DNA of 64,000 nt from Apostichopus japonicus (GCF_037975245.1 NC_092578.1:5683001-5747000), one strand, 5' to 3'; shown: positions 12,501 to 22,699, counted from the first letter of the stretch. A program made the numbers and translations. The notes: generated from the letters alone by a model not told the origin.

Positions 12501-14107
12501 CAAAACGTACCCCGAGATGGTCAAAACAGATTTTGAGAATAATATGAATGTATGCAGTGTGGCCACAGGACACAAATGAAGTGCTTCCTAATTTAATATT
12601 TCTTTACTTAAAGACACTTTCTATGCAAAATGCTGGCATCATTAAAAGCTTTCAAAGTGAAATGATCCCACCATCATTTCCTATCACATCTTGTTACAGT
12701 AGTTCTTTCTTAATTTTGTCAAAATATATTAGCTTTTGTTTTTTTTCTTCATAACAAGTTTTTTGTCATTCTTTTCCTTTCCTTTCCTTTCATCGGCCTA
12801 TGGTCAGGATGTCCAATGACAGGTTGCTGGCTGATGCCTTGTTCACAGTAAAAAGTTTGGGAAGTTATTTACACTAAAAGTGCCAGTTCTCTTTGATAAT
12901 TTCTTTTGTACATATCAGTAATTGCAGGCATATACATACAGCCATGCTAACATTAATGTTGCTTATCAATCTATATGTGGCTCATGTTCATTGTGAGGTA
13001 AACACATGGCAGATACTGCAACAAACACAAATTTTATCAGTCGGCCTACTGCAGACCACTACGGTACATTTTTTTAAATTTTCATCCAGCACTACATCTA
13101 GCAATATACTGTTCTTCCATACCTGGGTGTTTCTGCCTTCCTGGGAACAAATCCTCTCTTTCTATTCCAACATCCAAATCCATTAGTGCCTTTGAAGATG
13201 GTATGCTATAAGTCAGACGTGAAAACTCCTGAGACACTGCATGTGGGTCGCAAGTCACTTCCTGGAAAAGAAGGAATTGAAATTTTGACTTCTCACTTTT
13301 CAATAACACATTGCAAATGTTGTTATAGATGTAATAATTTTGAAGATTCATCTAACCATGAATAAAATTACCAGCTCAAAATATTAAATCATCATTAATT
13401 CACCCTACTACTACTATTACTAAAGCCTGGGTCACATCTGCGCGATTCAACACGCAATTCAACTCGCAATACAATTGAAAGTTGAATCGCGTAGTTAGAC
13501 ACGGGTATCAACTTGTTGCGCAATAAAAGTTGTGCCGTCAATTTGGGTTGATTTGCAATAGAGCAATGTCCTAATCAGCGCAACTTCTCAGAAGCAACTT
13601 TTCTGATTCGCATGATTTTAGTTGCGAGTTGAATCGCGTGTTGAATCGCGCAGATATGACCCGGGCTTAACAGTGTTACACCAGGGAGCTGCTACTCTAA
13701 CGTTAGAGTAGCAGCTCCCTGGTTACACTATAGCCTGCATGGCTGCATATCGCTAGTGTGGCATAACATTTATTAATTTAGGCCTAACAATAAACGCCCG
13801 TCGTATCAATGTGATGCATTGCCTTATTCGCCCGGCAGCCCAGCCAATACGCGCGATCAAATACTACAAGAAGAAACATGGTCAGTCACAGTTTTCGCAA
13901 AACTGGGCTCTACTAGAATGTATAGCATGGTTGTTACCGTTTTCTTTTCCAAATTGTAATAGTTACGGGTATCCATTTGACACTTACTAATATTTTTACT
14001 TCTTCCTTAGTAACAATTGCTATTTGATTAATCTCAGAGCACGAAATACAGTTGTCGTGTAACACGGTTTGAGAGACATCGCTGATCAAAATTGTAGTGA
14101 CCGCCAT
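523..14107 (-). CDS. GTF3C4: General transcription factor 3C subunit 4 (TFIIIC90), 14 exons, 3' end off window
   Basis: Subunit of TFIIIC, which recruits TFIIIB to tRNA and other polymerase III genes in the nucleus; the human protein is also reported to have histone acetyltransferase activity. Exons in coding order: 13988-14107, 13123-13261, 12369-12489, 10069-10147, 9235-9358, 8520-8691, 7981-8075, 6759-6907, 5717-5849, 5128-5211, 4415-4520, 3307-3392, 1992-2242, 523-601. All borders are GT-AG and every junction phase matches, giving 579 residues. Each exon resembles the remembered human protein in order, for example WSQNGCDP, LLAVGSLTGEIGLW, CCSDGSLVKI, YISPSGIYVGVV and ALHLSKILRNVK. These cover the WD-type beta-propeller and the middle helical region; the C-terminal zinc-binding part must lie before base 1. 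The start at 14107 has a good Kozak context (AAACATGG), although in-frame ATGs exist upstream to 14185. A short acidic linker exon between 601 and 1992 could have been missed. Confidence 0.86.
1359..1666 (+). mobile_element. tRNA-derived SINE with long target duplication
   Basis: The head carries a polymerase III A-box-like stretch (TGGCTAAGGCG) and a B box (GGTTCGATTC). A body follows, then a tail with AAGCGCTTTGAGACC and AAGCGCTATATAAA, typical of animal SINEs that share a LINE tail. It is flanked by a near-perfect direct repeat of about 30 bp (1329-1358 and 1667-1696, starting ATATTTTGGCTATAAATTAG). It lies in the GTF3C4 intron between exons 13 and 14. The head is tRNA-like but not a functional tRNA gene. 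Confidence 0.85.
2232..2750. repeat. 181-bp tandem repeat, three copies, overlapping a splice acceptor
   Basis: Three copies begin at about 2232, 2416 and 2598, with a period of 181-182 bp. Each has a purine-rich start, then ACTTGAACTAGGTACTGC, then AGTAGATTCACTGAACTTGG. The first copy contains the 3' splice site of GTF3C4 exon 13 on the minus strand. The other two repeat that acceptor region (minus-strand CTATAG followed by TCCCTC) further into the intron. Confidence 0.85.
4690..4850. repeat. Short tandem repeat of about 20 bp
   Basis: Degenerate copies of TAACTAAATTTCACGTTGAG occur five or more times, in two groups separated by an A-rich spacer. The array sits in the GTF3C4 intron between exons 10 and 11. 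Confidence 0.7.
5416..5472. repeat. Mixed ACAT/AC microsatellite
   Basis: A run of ACATACAT and ACACAC units in the GTF3C4 intron between exons 9 and 10. Low-complexity sequence only. Confidence 0.8.
6409..6640 (-). mobile_element. tRNA-derived SINE, second family, copy 1
   Basis: On the minus strand the head has an A-box-like TAGCTCTGTGGTTAACGCCG and a B box GGTTCGAGTC. The tail ends in GCTTGCAGGAGGATCG. The same sequence, with scattered changes, occurs at 63655-63872 in the same orientation. It lies in the GTF3C4 intron between exons 8 and 9. Confidence 0.8.
7165..7345. mobile_element. Truncated copy of the TTAA-target MITE
   Basis: Shares GTACATAGCAGCGATGGACAT, TAACAAGGTATCACG and the end GGCGAGTCTTCAATGCC with the complete element at 55959-56182, with internal segments rearranged. 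Only one terminal inverted repeat is clear, so this copy is truncated. It lies between exons 7 and 8 of GTF3C4. Confidence 0.65.
10226..11152. mobile_element. Element bounded by inverted 22-bp minisatellite arrays
   Basis: The left side (10226-10495) holds about 11 near-perfect copies of CATTTCGCCCAACCAGCCTG plus two bases. The right side (11029-11150) holds five or six copies of the same unit in the opposite orientation (GGTTGGGCGAAATGACCA). The spacer contains internal direct duplications, for example CCCCTTTGTTTGTATAATAA at about 10680 and 10806, and AAATAAATCAAATTGAAC at about 10750 and 10960. The long ORFs across the left array in all three frames are repeat artefacts. It lies in the GTF3C4 intron between exons 3 and 4. 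Confidence 0.75.
13422..13672. mobile_element. MITE with about 45-bp inverted repeats
   Basis: Left end AGCCTGGGTCACATCTGCGC and right end, on the complement, AAGCCCGGGTCATATCTGCG. Both continue into GATTCAACACGC and AACTCGC. The right edge abuts TTAA and the left edge CTAAAG, which is compatible with a TTAA target. No coding capacity. It lies in GTF3C4 intron 1. Confidence 0.7.
13682..13721. mobile_element. 40-bp perfect palindrome flanked by 7-bp direct repeat
   Basis: CAGGGAGCTGCTACTCTAAC is followed directly by its exact reverse complement with no spacer. The same seven bases, GTTACAC, flank both sides (13675-13681 and 13722-13728). This has the form of a transposon reduced to two fused terminal repeats. 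It lies in GTF3C4 intron 1. Confidence 0.75.
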
Positions 14108-14261
14108 GTTTTGCGTGATGCATTGTGCATATATCTCAACCAATCGCATTGTCTCGTGGACAGGGTTACCAGCGACATGTGACACAAAAACGCTAGATAT
14201 CAGTTTTCACTAATATCTGTTGTTTTCAATCATTTGTTGCACTCACTGATCTACACTAACT

Positions 14262-14916
14262 TACGGAAGCGTAGAAGAGACATTGCATTGACGAGTTACC
14301 AACTTGACAAAACGACAATTATCTGCAAATTGACGAGTTGACGAGATGGTAACGTGACAAAATTCAGAAAATTGACGTTTTGACGAGATAACGGATCTCG
14401 TCAATGCAGCAATTTTCTGCAAATTGACGAGTTGCACACTTACTGCCATCTCGACAAGTTGACAAAATTCAGAAAGTTGACGTTTTGACGAGATAACGGA
14501 TTTTGTCAACTTGTCGAGATGGTAGTAAGTGTGCAACTCGTCAATTTGCAGAACATTGATGCATTGACGAGATCCGATATCTCGTCAAAATGACAATTTT
14601 CTGAATTTTGTCATCTTGTCGAGATGGTAGTAAGTGTGCAACTCGTCAATTTGCAGAAAATTGCTGCATTGACGAGATCCATTAACTCGTCAAAACGTCA
14701 ATTTTCTGAATTTTGTCAACTTGTCGAGATGGTAGTAAGTGTGCAACTCGTCAATTTGCAGAAAAGTGCTGCATTGACGAGATCCGTTATCTCGTCAAAA
14801 CGTCAATTTTCTGAATTTTGTCACGTTACCATCTCGTCAACTCGTCAATTTGCAGATAATTGTCGTTTTGTCAAGTTGGTAACTCGTCAATGCAATGTCT
14901 CTTCTACGCTTCCGTA
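14262..14916. mobile_element. 655-bp foldback element with 6-bp target duplication
   Basis: Begins TACGGAAGCGTAGAAGAGAC and ends with the exact complement; CTAACT flanks both sides (14256-14261 and 14917-14922). Almost the whole element is inverted repeat. The right arm contains about three tandem copies of a roughly 108-bp unit that includes AACTCGTCAATTTGCAGAAA and GATGGTAGTAAGTGTGC; the left arm carries the inverse. Short modules of the type TTGACGAG or CTCGTCAA recur throughout. ORFs on both strands are by-products of this structure. Confidence 0.85.
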
Positions 14917-14922
14917 CTAACT

Positions 14923-16040
14923 GGATAGGCCGCGTGGCGCCGTGTGTGAAGCAGCCGGAAATGACTCAGCGGCCATGTTGGGATATTCAAAACATCACCG
15001 CGCGCACATGCAGTGCATACTATACGTTGCTATGTCGGTCGGTGGCCGAGAAGGTGATGCGAAGAGAGGCCAAGGAAGCAGGCGCGGATCCAGGGGGGGT
15101 GTTGGGGGCGCGCGCCCCCCGGGTAAGGAAAAGAGGAGAGAAAAAAAGAGAAGAAAAAAGGGGAAAAGAGGGAGAAAAAAGAAAAGGAGGAGAGGAAGGA
15201 AGGGAAAAGAAAAAGAAGAAAGAGAGAAAAAGGAGAAAAGGAGGAAGTAGAAGATAAACGCCAAGACCTCGGGAAGAGAAAGAGGAACAGTCATAATTAC
15301 AGCGCTGATCCCTATTATATACACAGGGTAGCCAGTGACAGATCGAAGATTACAGAGGGGACGTGCGCCTCACCCTACCCCTTACACCGACAACTTCATT
15401 TTTAGCTCATACCAGCATGCTGGTGTGAGCTATTGTTACAGTGCGGCGTCTATCACTCTATCCGTCAACAATTGGTAAAACCGCTCCCACTCACACAGTA
15501 TTTAATGGAATTTCATGAAACTTGGACACAAGGACCATTGGGTATAGGGCCATCAGAGATGGTCCGAAATTTGGGGTCAATGGTCACCTGTGGGCCGTAA
15601 TGGGCCATTTTGTGGAAATACGCAAAATGCTTTTTCTCCTACAGATTCCATGGTACAATGTTGAGGGTTTGTCACGATAGTACTATGGAAGTTTTACCTT
15701 CAGGGTGTTCATGAATTTGAGATCAAAGATCAACTAGGGGTCTTTTGTGGCCCGGGCCGCCGCCCTATATTTTCAAATTGCTCCTGTTCGTACAGTGTAT
15801 GGCCAGTAATAATGAAACTTGGTCACAACGTTCCTCGGGATGAGGGTTATGAGGGGTGTTCGGAAAATTGAGGTCAAATGTCATTTAGGGGGTCATCAGG
15901 GGTCATTCTTTGTAATAGTTTCAAATATCTCAATCTCCTCAAGATTTTGATGGATCATATTCAAAGTTGAACTGATGATTGTTGGATTGTGTATGAATAA
16001 GATGATGCCTAATAATTTTTGGTCAAAAGTTAATTAATTA
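14923..16040. other. Intergenic, repeat-like, no gene supported
   Basis: Begins with GC-rich sequence and a palindromic GGGGGCGCGCGCCCCC block (about 15103), then a polypurine tract. From about 15400 comes sequence with recurring phrases such as ATGAAACTTGG and GGTCATTAGGGGTCAT-like stretches, resembling an unclassified dispersed repeat. No ORF here looks coding. Confidence 0.45.
15117..15252 (+). repeat. Polypurine tract of about 135 nt
   Basis: The plus strand is almost only A and G (AAAAGAGGAGAG-type runs). This yields lysine/arginine/glutamate-rich ORFs on plus and phenylalanine/leucine/serine-rich ORFs on minus, all of them composition artefacts. Confidence 0.85.
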
Positions 16041-16043
16041 CAA

Positions 16044-16312
16044 TTAATCCCCATTGTTTAAAAAAATCTGAGCCTTCACCTTTTGCCAAAGCTCCTTTAA
16101 TTTGTCTCCCAGTCTCTGCAGTGTTTGTTTATATTTGTGGTTAAGCTCTGCAGAGGCTGTTAGTGGAATTAAAGCAGGACTGGGAGTTGTTATTAACTGT
16201 TGAATTGTAAGCATGAGAGCCCTATAGCCAATCAGCACTTGCCGATTCTTAGAAGTCTTTGAGCCTGAGGTATGTAGGCAGCCAGCCAAAATTTTGGCAA
16301 GGAGTGCTTCAG
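16044..16312 (-). pseudogene. Unidentified ORF interrupted by a transposon
   Basis: A minus-strand frame of about 90 codons with ordinary protein-like composition (for example SGSKTSKNRQVLIGYRALML and QTLQRLGDKLKELWQ). The 2.7-kb element at 16313-19034 cuts it at its 5' side. Reading across the insertion through the CTTCAG duplication, the same frame continues on the far side for about 25 codons (19035 to about 19110) before a stop. I do not recognise the protein; it may be part of an older element or a decayed exon. Confidence 0.4.
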
Positions 16313-19034
16313 TATGGAACGCGAAAAGGGCAACCATATTTCGTTGTCTAAACTAAGTTTGTTGCAGTCTAAACTAAAGTTGTTGCTGCTGCTTTACCAC
16401 GTTGTTGCTCAAACTCACGTTGTTATTTTAACTTCCGTTGTCTAAACATACGTCGTTGTCTAAACTTACGTTGTTGCTATCGGCGCTGTTCAAAATTGCT
16501 CAACCGCGTAATGTAAACCAGAATGCAAAATGCATTGAGGTTTCGATGACTTCAGTACACTAGAAAGGTGTTAGTATAAGCAGAACTAGCTGTTACTATA
16601 GAAATGGCCCGAACCACCATTTTGATACATTAAATAAACACAGGTCAGTCTACTGTACGTGGCTATACACACCTGCACCAAAAACAATAGGGGGCTTGGA
16701 GGTCCAAGTCCATTTGGAGTCACCAAACGCAAACTTGTGGAAACCTTGTTTTATAAGCTACCGTATCTCCCACAGCCAGCCTATCAGTTAACATGTGCGT
16801 TAGTACAACTCATACGAATAGGAGGCTGCACGGTAAACAACTTTTAAAATGTTATAATGTTATACTTATAGGCTATGCATATACGCTGTGAATGTCGGAA
16901 ATCAAGTACAACGTCGAGTGTCTAGACAAAGTACCAGCATAAAAATACTGCACTTTTAAACTGATTTCATTGAGCCCCTCCAACAATGTGTAGAGATAAT
17001 CTGGGAATGTCGGTAATCAAGTAAAACGAGTGTCAAGACAAAATGCCAGCATAAAATACTGTACTTAAAATTGAATTATTGAACCATTACATGATGTCTG
17101 GATATGTTGTGAATGTCGGCAATCAAGTAAAACGAATGACAGTAATATTACTAAAGACAAATGTTTTCGTCCCGATCGAACACCAATTGCGTTTATTATA
17201 TGACCTATACTTTTACTAGTGTTTATAGTTGAGAAGATGCGATCTTATCACTGCCTGTACTTTGTGAATGCTCTACACAATATATATATGGCGGATGCCA
17301 TCCAGTGCCCTAGCTTCTCTGTTTTACAAGGGCGGCCGTCCGACCTTCATTTCGCCTGCCCTGCCACTCTTTCCTCCTCTCCAACTCCGTATATAGTACC
17401 TCGATGCTTTGACCTGCAGCGATTTCACCAGCTACCCCAACTCTTCAAATATTCCCGCAAGTGTAGTGTGCATATCTCGCTAAATTCCACGCAATTTGTA
17501 TTAGGCCTGTTCAAACTTCGGAGTTTCAACTGCACATGCGCATATCCTGAAAATTTGTGGAGAAAAGATCATATCACCTTACCTACAACACATAGCCTTA
17601 GTCAAAACTCGAGTGTATCTTGGATGATTCGTTTCTTGCATAACATGTTAGCGGGTTTTTTGGTCTAAAATTCTTAACAATGCTGAGCGAGGTTTGTGTA
17701 TATTCCATTTCCAACACAATCCTTTTCGCAAATCGAAACTCCGAACTGGATTGGTGTTACGAATGAACTTGCTTGGCGGGTTTAGTAAACTAGTTCTGTG
17801 AGTCATATTGCCTACGTACTGCAATACTGTGCCCCTCTTGTTACTCACGAAGCGCAGACTACATCCAACCATAGAGCAACTGATCCAACATTTACCCTGG
17901 ATGCTTTTCAGTATTTGGAAACAACCAACTCCACGAAAATTATAGTATTTAAATAACATTTTTACGCAATGTCGAAACTTCCGATGACTACTTTTGACGA
18001 TGAATGACTGCAGTAGTTTATGCACACGAATTAGTGTTGCACCAGAATCATGACTTGAAGCACGTGGTCAAAGGGACCGCAAAACTTTACGCAAGTTTGC
18101 AACGAAGAAATACCTGTGGTATAAATGCACATTTTACATTATCAACTCTCAAAAGGGAGAGAACATAACATACTGTGAGATTTAAAGTCCTTTTCAGTAT
18201 CAGAGATGTTGTGGTAGCTTCCCGCAAAATCCATAGATTGTCTCAACTCATAACTTTCTGTGATAAAACAATTATTCAAATATGACATTAACAATATAAA
18301 TGTAAATAACGTCCTCGGAGTTGTATCAACTATCATGTAAATATCGTTAACAACGTGATTTTGTTCGACAAATCAGGTTGTTAAGGATATTTACATGGCT
18401 GTTGCTACAAATCCGGCATGACATTAACGATTACCCCCCCCCCCCCCCCCCCTTTTCGCGTTACATAGTTAAACCATCATACTTTGCGTTCATTGAGCAC
18501 TGAAGATGCAAGCATGTTTGCAGACAATGGGTAAAGGACTATTAACCAAACAAATCTCGGGAAATTTGAGAAAACATCATTGGCTGTATTTAGCATGAAA
18601 ACCTCTGTAATAGATATGTTGTTAGCACTGCACGGAAGCAACTTGCGGTTGATTGTTATAATTTTTTTGAAAAGAAAGAATGATGTTCGTTCACAATGTG
18701 TTCACAACGGAACTTTAGATAGCAACGAAAGTGTAGACATCAACGTGAGTTTAGACATCAACCGTAAGTTAACTTAGCAACGAAAGTTTTAGACATCAAC
18801 GTGAGTTTAGACATCAACCGTAAGGTTTATAAATCAACGTGAGTTTAGACATTAAGGCGCGTTTAGTCGTCAACGTGACTTTAGACATCAACGTAAGTTT
18901 AGACATCAACGAACAACAGCAACATGGTAAACTAGCTGCAACAGCTTTAGTTTAGACAGCAACAAACTTAGTTTAGGCAACGAAACAAACTTAGTTTAGG
19001 CAACGAAATACGGTTGCCCTTTTCGCGTTCCATA
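16313..19034. mobile_element. 2.7-kb DNA transposon with long reiterated TIRs
   Basis: Ends TATGGAACGCGAAAAGGGCA and its complement; 6-bp direct repeat CTTCAG at 16307-16312 and 19035-19040. The inverted repeats extend about 200 bp and consist of degenerate reiterations of GTTGTTGTCTAAACTTACGT. Inside the left half (16880-17140) are three copies of a roughly 100-bp tandem unit containing GAATGTCGGAAATCAAGTA. Related elements sit in units B and C near 40.5-43.2 and 50.3-52.7 kb. ORFs of 149 and 125 codons inside are not conserved as protein among the copies, so it looks non-autonomous. Confidence 0.8.
18437..18453 (+). repeat. Poly-C run
   Basis: An uninterrupted C run inside the 2.7-kb element. 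Similar C or G runs mark many other elements in the window. Confidence 0.8.
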
Positions 19035-19040
19035 CTTCAG

Positions 19041-19820
19041 GTCTGCTCAGGTAGAGGGGAGAAAGTTTAATAGGGTAGGTCAGTGGTATTGTTTGAGAGA
19101 GTGGGTAAAACAGGATTTAAAGGGGGAAAATAGGAATTATAGCCAGTGGTGTGGCCAGTATTCTGCTAACGGAGGGGGGGGGGGGGTATACCTCATGGGC
19201 CCAAAATTGGTGGAATCTGAAAAATGGCCTGAAATTTGGTGGGCCATAAAGTTTTGTGGGCCCTACATTTTTAAGCTCGAAAAGGTATGAGCTTCTGCAC
19301 CATTGGTGCTCTAGTTGACGTTTCCATTTTTCCTCTCTCACTAATGTATCTATATATATATACTATATATGGTCTAGCATAACGCGTGTGTGTGTGTGTA
19401 TGGACGCCTTGAACAATTGTGCAATGGAAACAACTGTGGCTGGTCTTGAACTCGACCGAGTCGTCGGGGAACATGACGCATTTCGGGAAGGGGCGACCGC
19501 CCCCCCCCCCCCGAGCAAATTTTCTCTATGATATCGCTAGTAATTTAAAAATAGACAATGCTTAGATGCAACTTACAAGGCCTGGTAAGTGTCATTTCCA
19601 GCGATCTGGGAGGCATTTTCGGCCAAAATTTTCTTGTACGCGTCGCGCCAACTCATGGTGGCGCTTCGCTTAGATAGTTTGCCTACAGGCTTCGCCCTTC
19701 CGTTGGCAAAGTACTCGCTACACGCCTGTTCGAATTTGTAAAGCAAAGAGCAGACATCACATAATATCAGTAAGCATGAAAATGCATGTTCAAAAATGAA
19801 CAGCCTCAAAACTGTCTATG
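19041..19820. other. Mobile-element debris between two transposons
   Basis: Contains a G run near 19173, a TA/GT microsatellite near 19350-19400, a C run at 19500-19513 and, at about 19583-19672, the ATTTTCTTGTACG/GCGCTTCGCTTAGATAG cassette found inside the hAT-like elements. A minus-strand ORF starting MSWRDAYKKIL arises from that cassette. Confidence 0.5.
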
Positions 19821-19828
19821 TGTGTAAT

Positions 19829-20311
19829 CAAAGGCGTAGGAGCCCAATTGGATTTGGGGGCTGTAACGACTTGCCCGAAAAATATAACCAAGATTTTTCG
19901 AGCGCTAAGCGCGCGTTCAACATGTTAATGTCAATATCATATAAGCAAGCATAGGTCATTACATCGCATGGTATCGTGTACCGTACGGTCCGTGAAAGTT
20001 GCTCAGTCATCCGCAGGATGCTAATGTAAACAACGAAATGTCTTATGTAGATGGAGAAAAAGCATACAGGTCCAATTATGTCAAAACTCTCTTTTACAGT
20101 AGTAATGGCTAATTAGTCGGCCAAGCTTAGAACTTTATTTTAATTATCAAGGAGATGATTTTTAATTAATTTCCTTTAGATGTAGCTATGTATTGCAATT
20201 TATTTTTCTTTCAGTTTAGGTGCCCGAAAAATTCTCAGCATATTGCCCGAATTTTCAGAAAAAAATATTGGGGGGGGGGGAGGTTGCAGTCCCCCGCCTC
20301 CTACGCCTATG
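19829..20311. mobile_element. hAT-like MITE with near-perfect 8-bp duplication
   Basis: Ends CAAAGGCGTAGGAGCCCAA and CTCCTACGCCTATG. Flanks are TGTGTAAT (19821-19828) and TGTGTAGT (20312-20319), one mismatch. Internal sequence (CTTGCCCGAAAAATATAACC and GGTGCCCGAAAAATTCTCAG) is shared with the element at 24037-24386. The 8-bp duplication and CA...TG ends suggest the hAT superfamily. Confidence 0.75.
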
Positions 20312-20319
20312 TGTGTAGT

Positions 20320-21533
20320 GTTCGGTTTCGGAAATATCTGGTATTTGTTTCATTTCCTTCAACGAAGTTTTATATTAGCCGTTATAACAGGTTTTAATAT
20401 TTGTACACCAATAAATGAACTATGTCTGAATTTTCGAAAATTTCCTGACCAACATTCTTCATCATATTTCCCTCTATTCGTGCAATTTTGACCGGTCTGT
20501 TAGGGGTTCAAGGAGGTTTTTTTTATATTGGTTGTCCATAGATGATTTTTTTTGCAACATTATGGGTATGTTTTGAAGTGAGTTTATTCACGAGAAATAT
20601 ATATATATATATATACAGTACAAAGTGCATCGTTGTAAGGAGGATTGGAAGGGACTCGAGTGAGGCCCGGAGTAGTGGTGTTTGTTTGGGTGTTTGAACA
20701 CCCAAAGCACCCACTTGGCTACGCGCCTGGTTTTGGTTGTTCATGCTTAGGCTTTCTCTTGGATTATTGCGTTGGCAGACAGTGTAGACTTATCTTAGCA
20801 TTAATAAAATATTCCACACTGTTAGCAGAAAACACAATCTCGATATCTGAATTGTTCCTAACTCTTAATATGGTTGATTGCATATAGCCTATATAGATCA
20901 GCTAAACCCTTCTTTGATTCTTCCAGGGAGTTTACCACAGTTGAGTTGTGGTTATTTTATGTCATCCCGCAAGATGCTTCTTTCAAAGCTTTACTTTCTA
21001 ATTATAATATTCTTGCTGATTTATCCTTGAAATGTTATACCGTTGCAGTGCTTGCTTATAGCTGTCAATGTTCTTTATGTTTAGAATTTCATCAAAATGC
21101 AACTGTCTTGTAGAAATATTATTTTATACCGTCAATGTAATAAAGAAAAATCAGCTGAATCGCTACGAGGACATCTTTTTGGCCTTCTGCTGTTGCCAGA
21201 TGCAATCACAAAATATCACCAAATTCGAGAAGAAAAAAATCATTATCTTCTTCAAACAAAATGATATGAGGATGTGGCTTCGAGATGCAGAAAGGTTCCC
21301 TGGTCTCTTCTTTGTTGTCAAGCATTCAATTTAGATCATGGGAATATCACTCTAATACGCCGTTCGTTGAGGAGGTGTTCGGTCATATGAGTGAATATGC
21401 GGAGGCTATTCCATCAAAATATTACGTAGTATGAAAAGGAAAACTGTACATAAAACATAATATAAATCCTCGTGGACTGCTCCAGTGTCGTGTATTGGGA
21501 TTCCATTTTGATTACTGAGGGTTTGAGGTAGGA
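20320..21533. other. Intergenic, no gene supported
   Basis: Contains a short TA run (20597-20614) and, near 20660-20730, a palindromic GGGTGTTTGAACACCC with CTACGCGCCTGG, which looks like one end of a further CAG-type MITE. ORFs of 70-90 codons at 20874-21334 show no recognisable domain. Confidence 0.45.
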
Positions 21534-21541
21534 TCCGTGAT

Positions 21542-22625
21542 CAGTGGCGGCGGAACCGGGGGGGCTTGGGGGGGCTCAGCCCCCCCAATAAAAAAGTTGA
21601 GGGGGCAAATGCATGATAAGCCCCCCAATATTTACCAAGGCTCCGAAACGTGCATCTGCCCATTTTTCAATGCATACTTGTCGATCTGTCCGATGCACAA
21701 GTATACTCTATAGGTGTAATAATTTTAGTAATTGCTGGGGGACCCTCGGCCCGTCCCCTGGCTATAGACCACATTGTCACCCCAACCGCGTCTTCACACC
21801 CCGTGAAAAGTGGAAGCAGTAAGTGTGAGTACCGGTAAGCGTAACACAACTTCGTCTTAGGCCAATGACTTGCCTCATTTCAGCCAGTTCTCCAACATCC
21901 CCTTACTTTTTGGCGGAGCGTCCATATATACAGTCAGGGAGCGGATGCCCCCCCCCCCCCCGACGTACTCAAATGGACTGCTGGCGCCCTTTTCAGCTTT
22001 TCACTACTTTTTACTTATTCGCGATTTTTGACTATTTTATTGCGCTCTCATATACCTATTGACATTTGTCATATGCTGTTGGTGTAATTTTCCGACAAAA
22101 TGGCGACGACACCTATTTATTCTCCGTTTATCTGCAAATTAGCAAGGCCCCGGAAAGGGTCATTTCCTGCAATCTAGGGAGTATCTTTACTCAAAAATTT
22201 TCTGTACGCTCCGCGCCAACCTGTGGTGGCGCTCCGCTTAGATAGTGTCGAAAGCGCCCCTACAGACCATTCTTGCCCTCCCTGACCAATACTCTAGCTC
22301 CGCCACTGCCCTTACTACACTCAAAAACATCTTTGCGAGTACACTACGAGTAAAAGCTACTCTCTTAAAAAACCATCGAATATACAAATTACAATGTTTT
22401 TACAGACTTTTACGTGCAATCTGAGAAATTGCAGGCTTGAGACCCATATTTTAGGGCTAGGTATTCGCAGCATAAAACACTCGGAAAGTGCCGTTTCCGG
22501 CCATCTGGGGGTTTGAAAAACCCAAAATTTTCTTGTACGCTCCGCGCCAACCGATGGTGGCGCTCCGCTTAGATAGTCTCCACACATTAGCCCCCCCCAA
22601 TAATTTTTCCGTTCCGCCGCGCCTG
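21542..22625. mobile_element. hAT-like element, 1084 bp, perfect 8-bp duplication
   Basis: Starts CAGTGGCGGCGGAACCGGGG and ends GTTCCGCCGCGCCTG. TCCGTGAT flanks both sides (21534-21541 and 22626-22633). It carries G and C runs next to the ends and two copies of a roughly 90-bp internal cassette (22150-22245 and 22480-22578) ending GGTGGCGCTCCGCTTAGATA. No transposase ORF, so non-autonomous. Assignment to hAT rests on the duplication length and the CAG...CTG termini. Confidence 0.8.
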
Positions 22626-22699
22626 TCCGTGATTCCTTAAGCACTATGCAGACCTATACTTTTACCTACCAAGGAAGAAGTCCATAAAAGGCTTTACTT

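Noticed and set aside
14624-15324. ORFs in the foldback element and polypurine tract, both strands
   Set aside because: They follow tandem modules or purine bias. Similar ORFs appear on both strands over the same bases.
17648-18025. ORF with CSMVGCSLRFVSN resembling the start of a THAP zinc finger
   Set aside because: The matching region in unit B loses a cysteine (SMVGYSLLLVSN), and later THAP residues are missing in all copies. Treated as chance in non-coding transposon sequence.
18580-19034. CRISPR-like spaced repeats (ACATCAACGTGAGTTTAG)
   Set aside because: Spacing is irregular, units are degenerate and the block is the inverted arm of a eukaryotic transposon.
19573-19809. Possible first exon starting MSWRDAYKKILAENASQ with a GT donor
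   Set aside because: The same bases are the cassette repeated inside hAT-like elements at 22150, 22480 and 42400, so the ORF is repeat-derived and not linked to GTF3C4, whose first exon is at 13988-14107.
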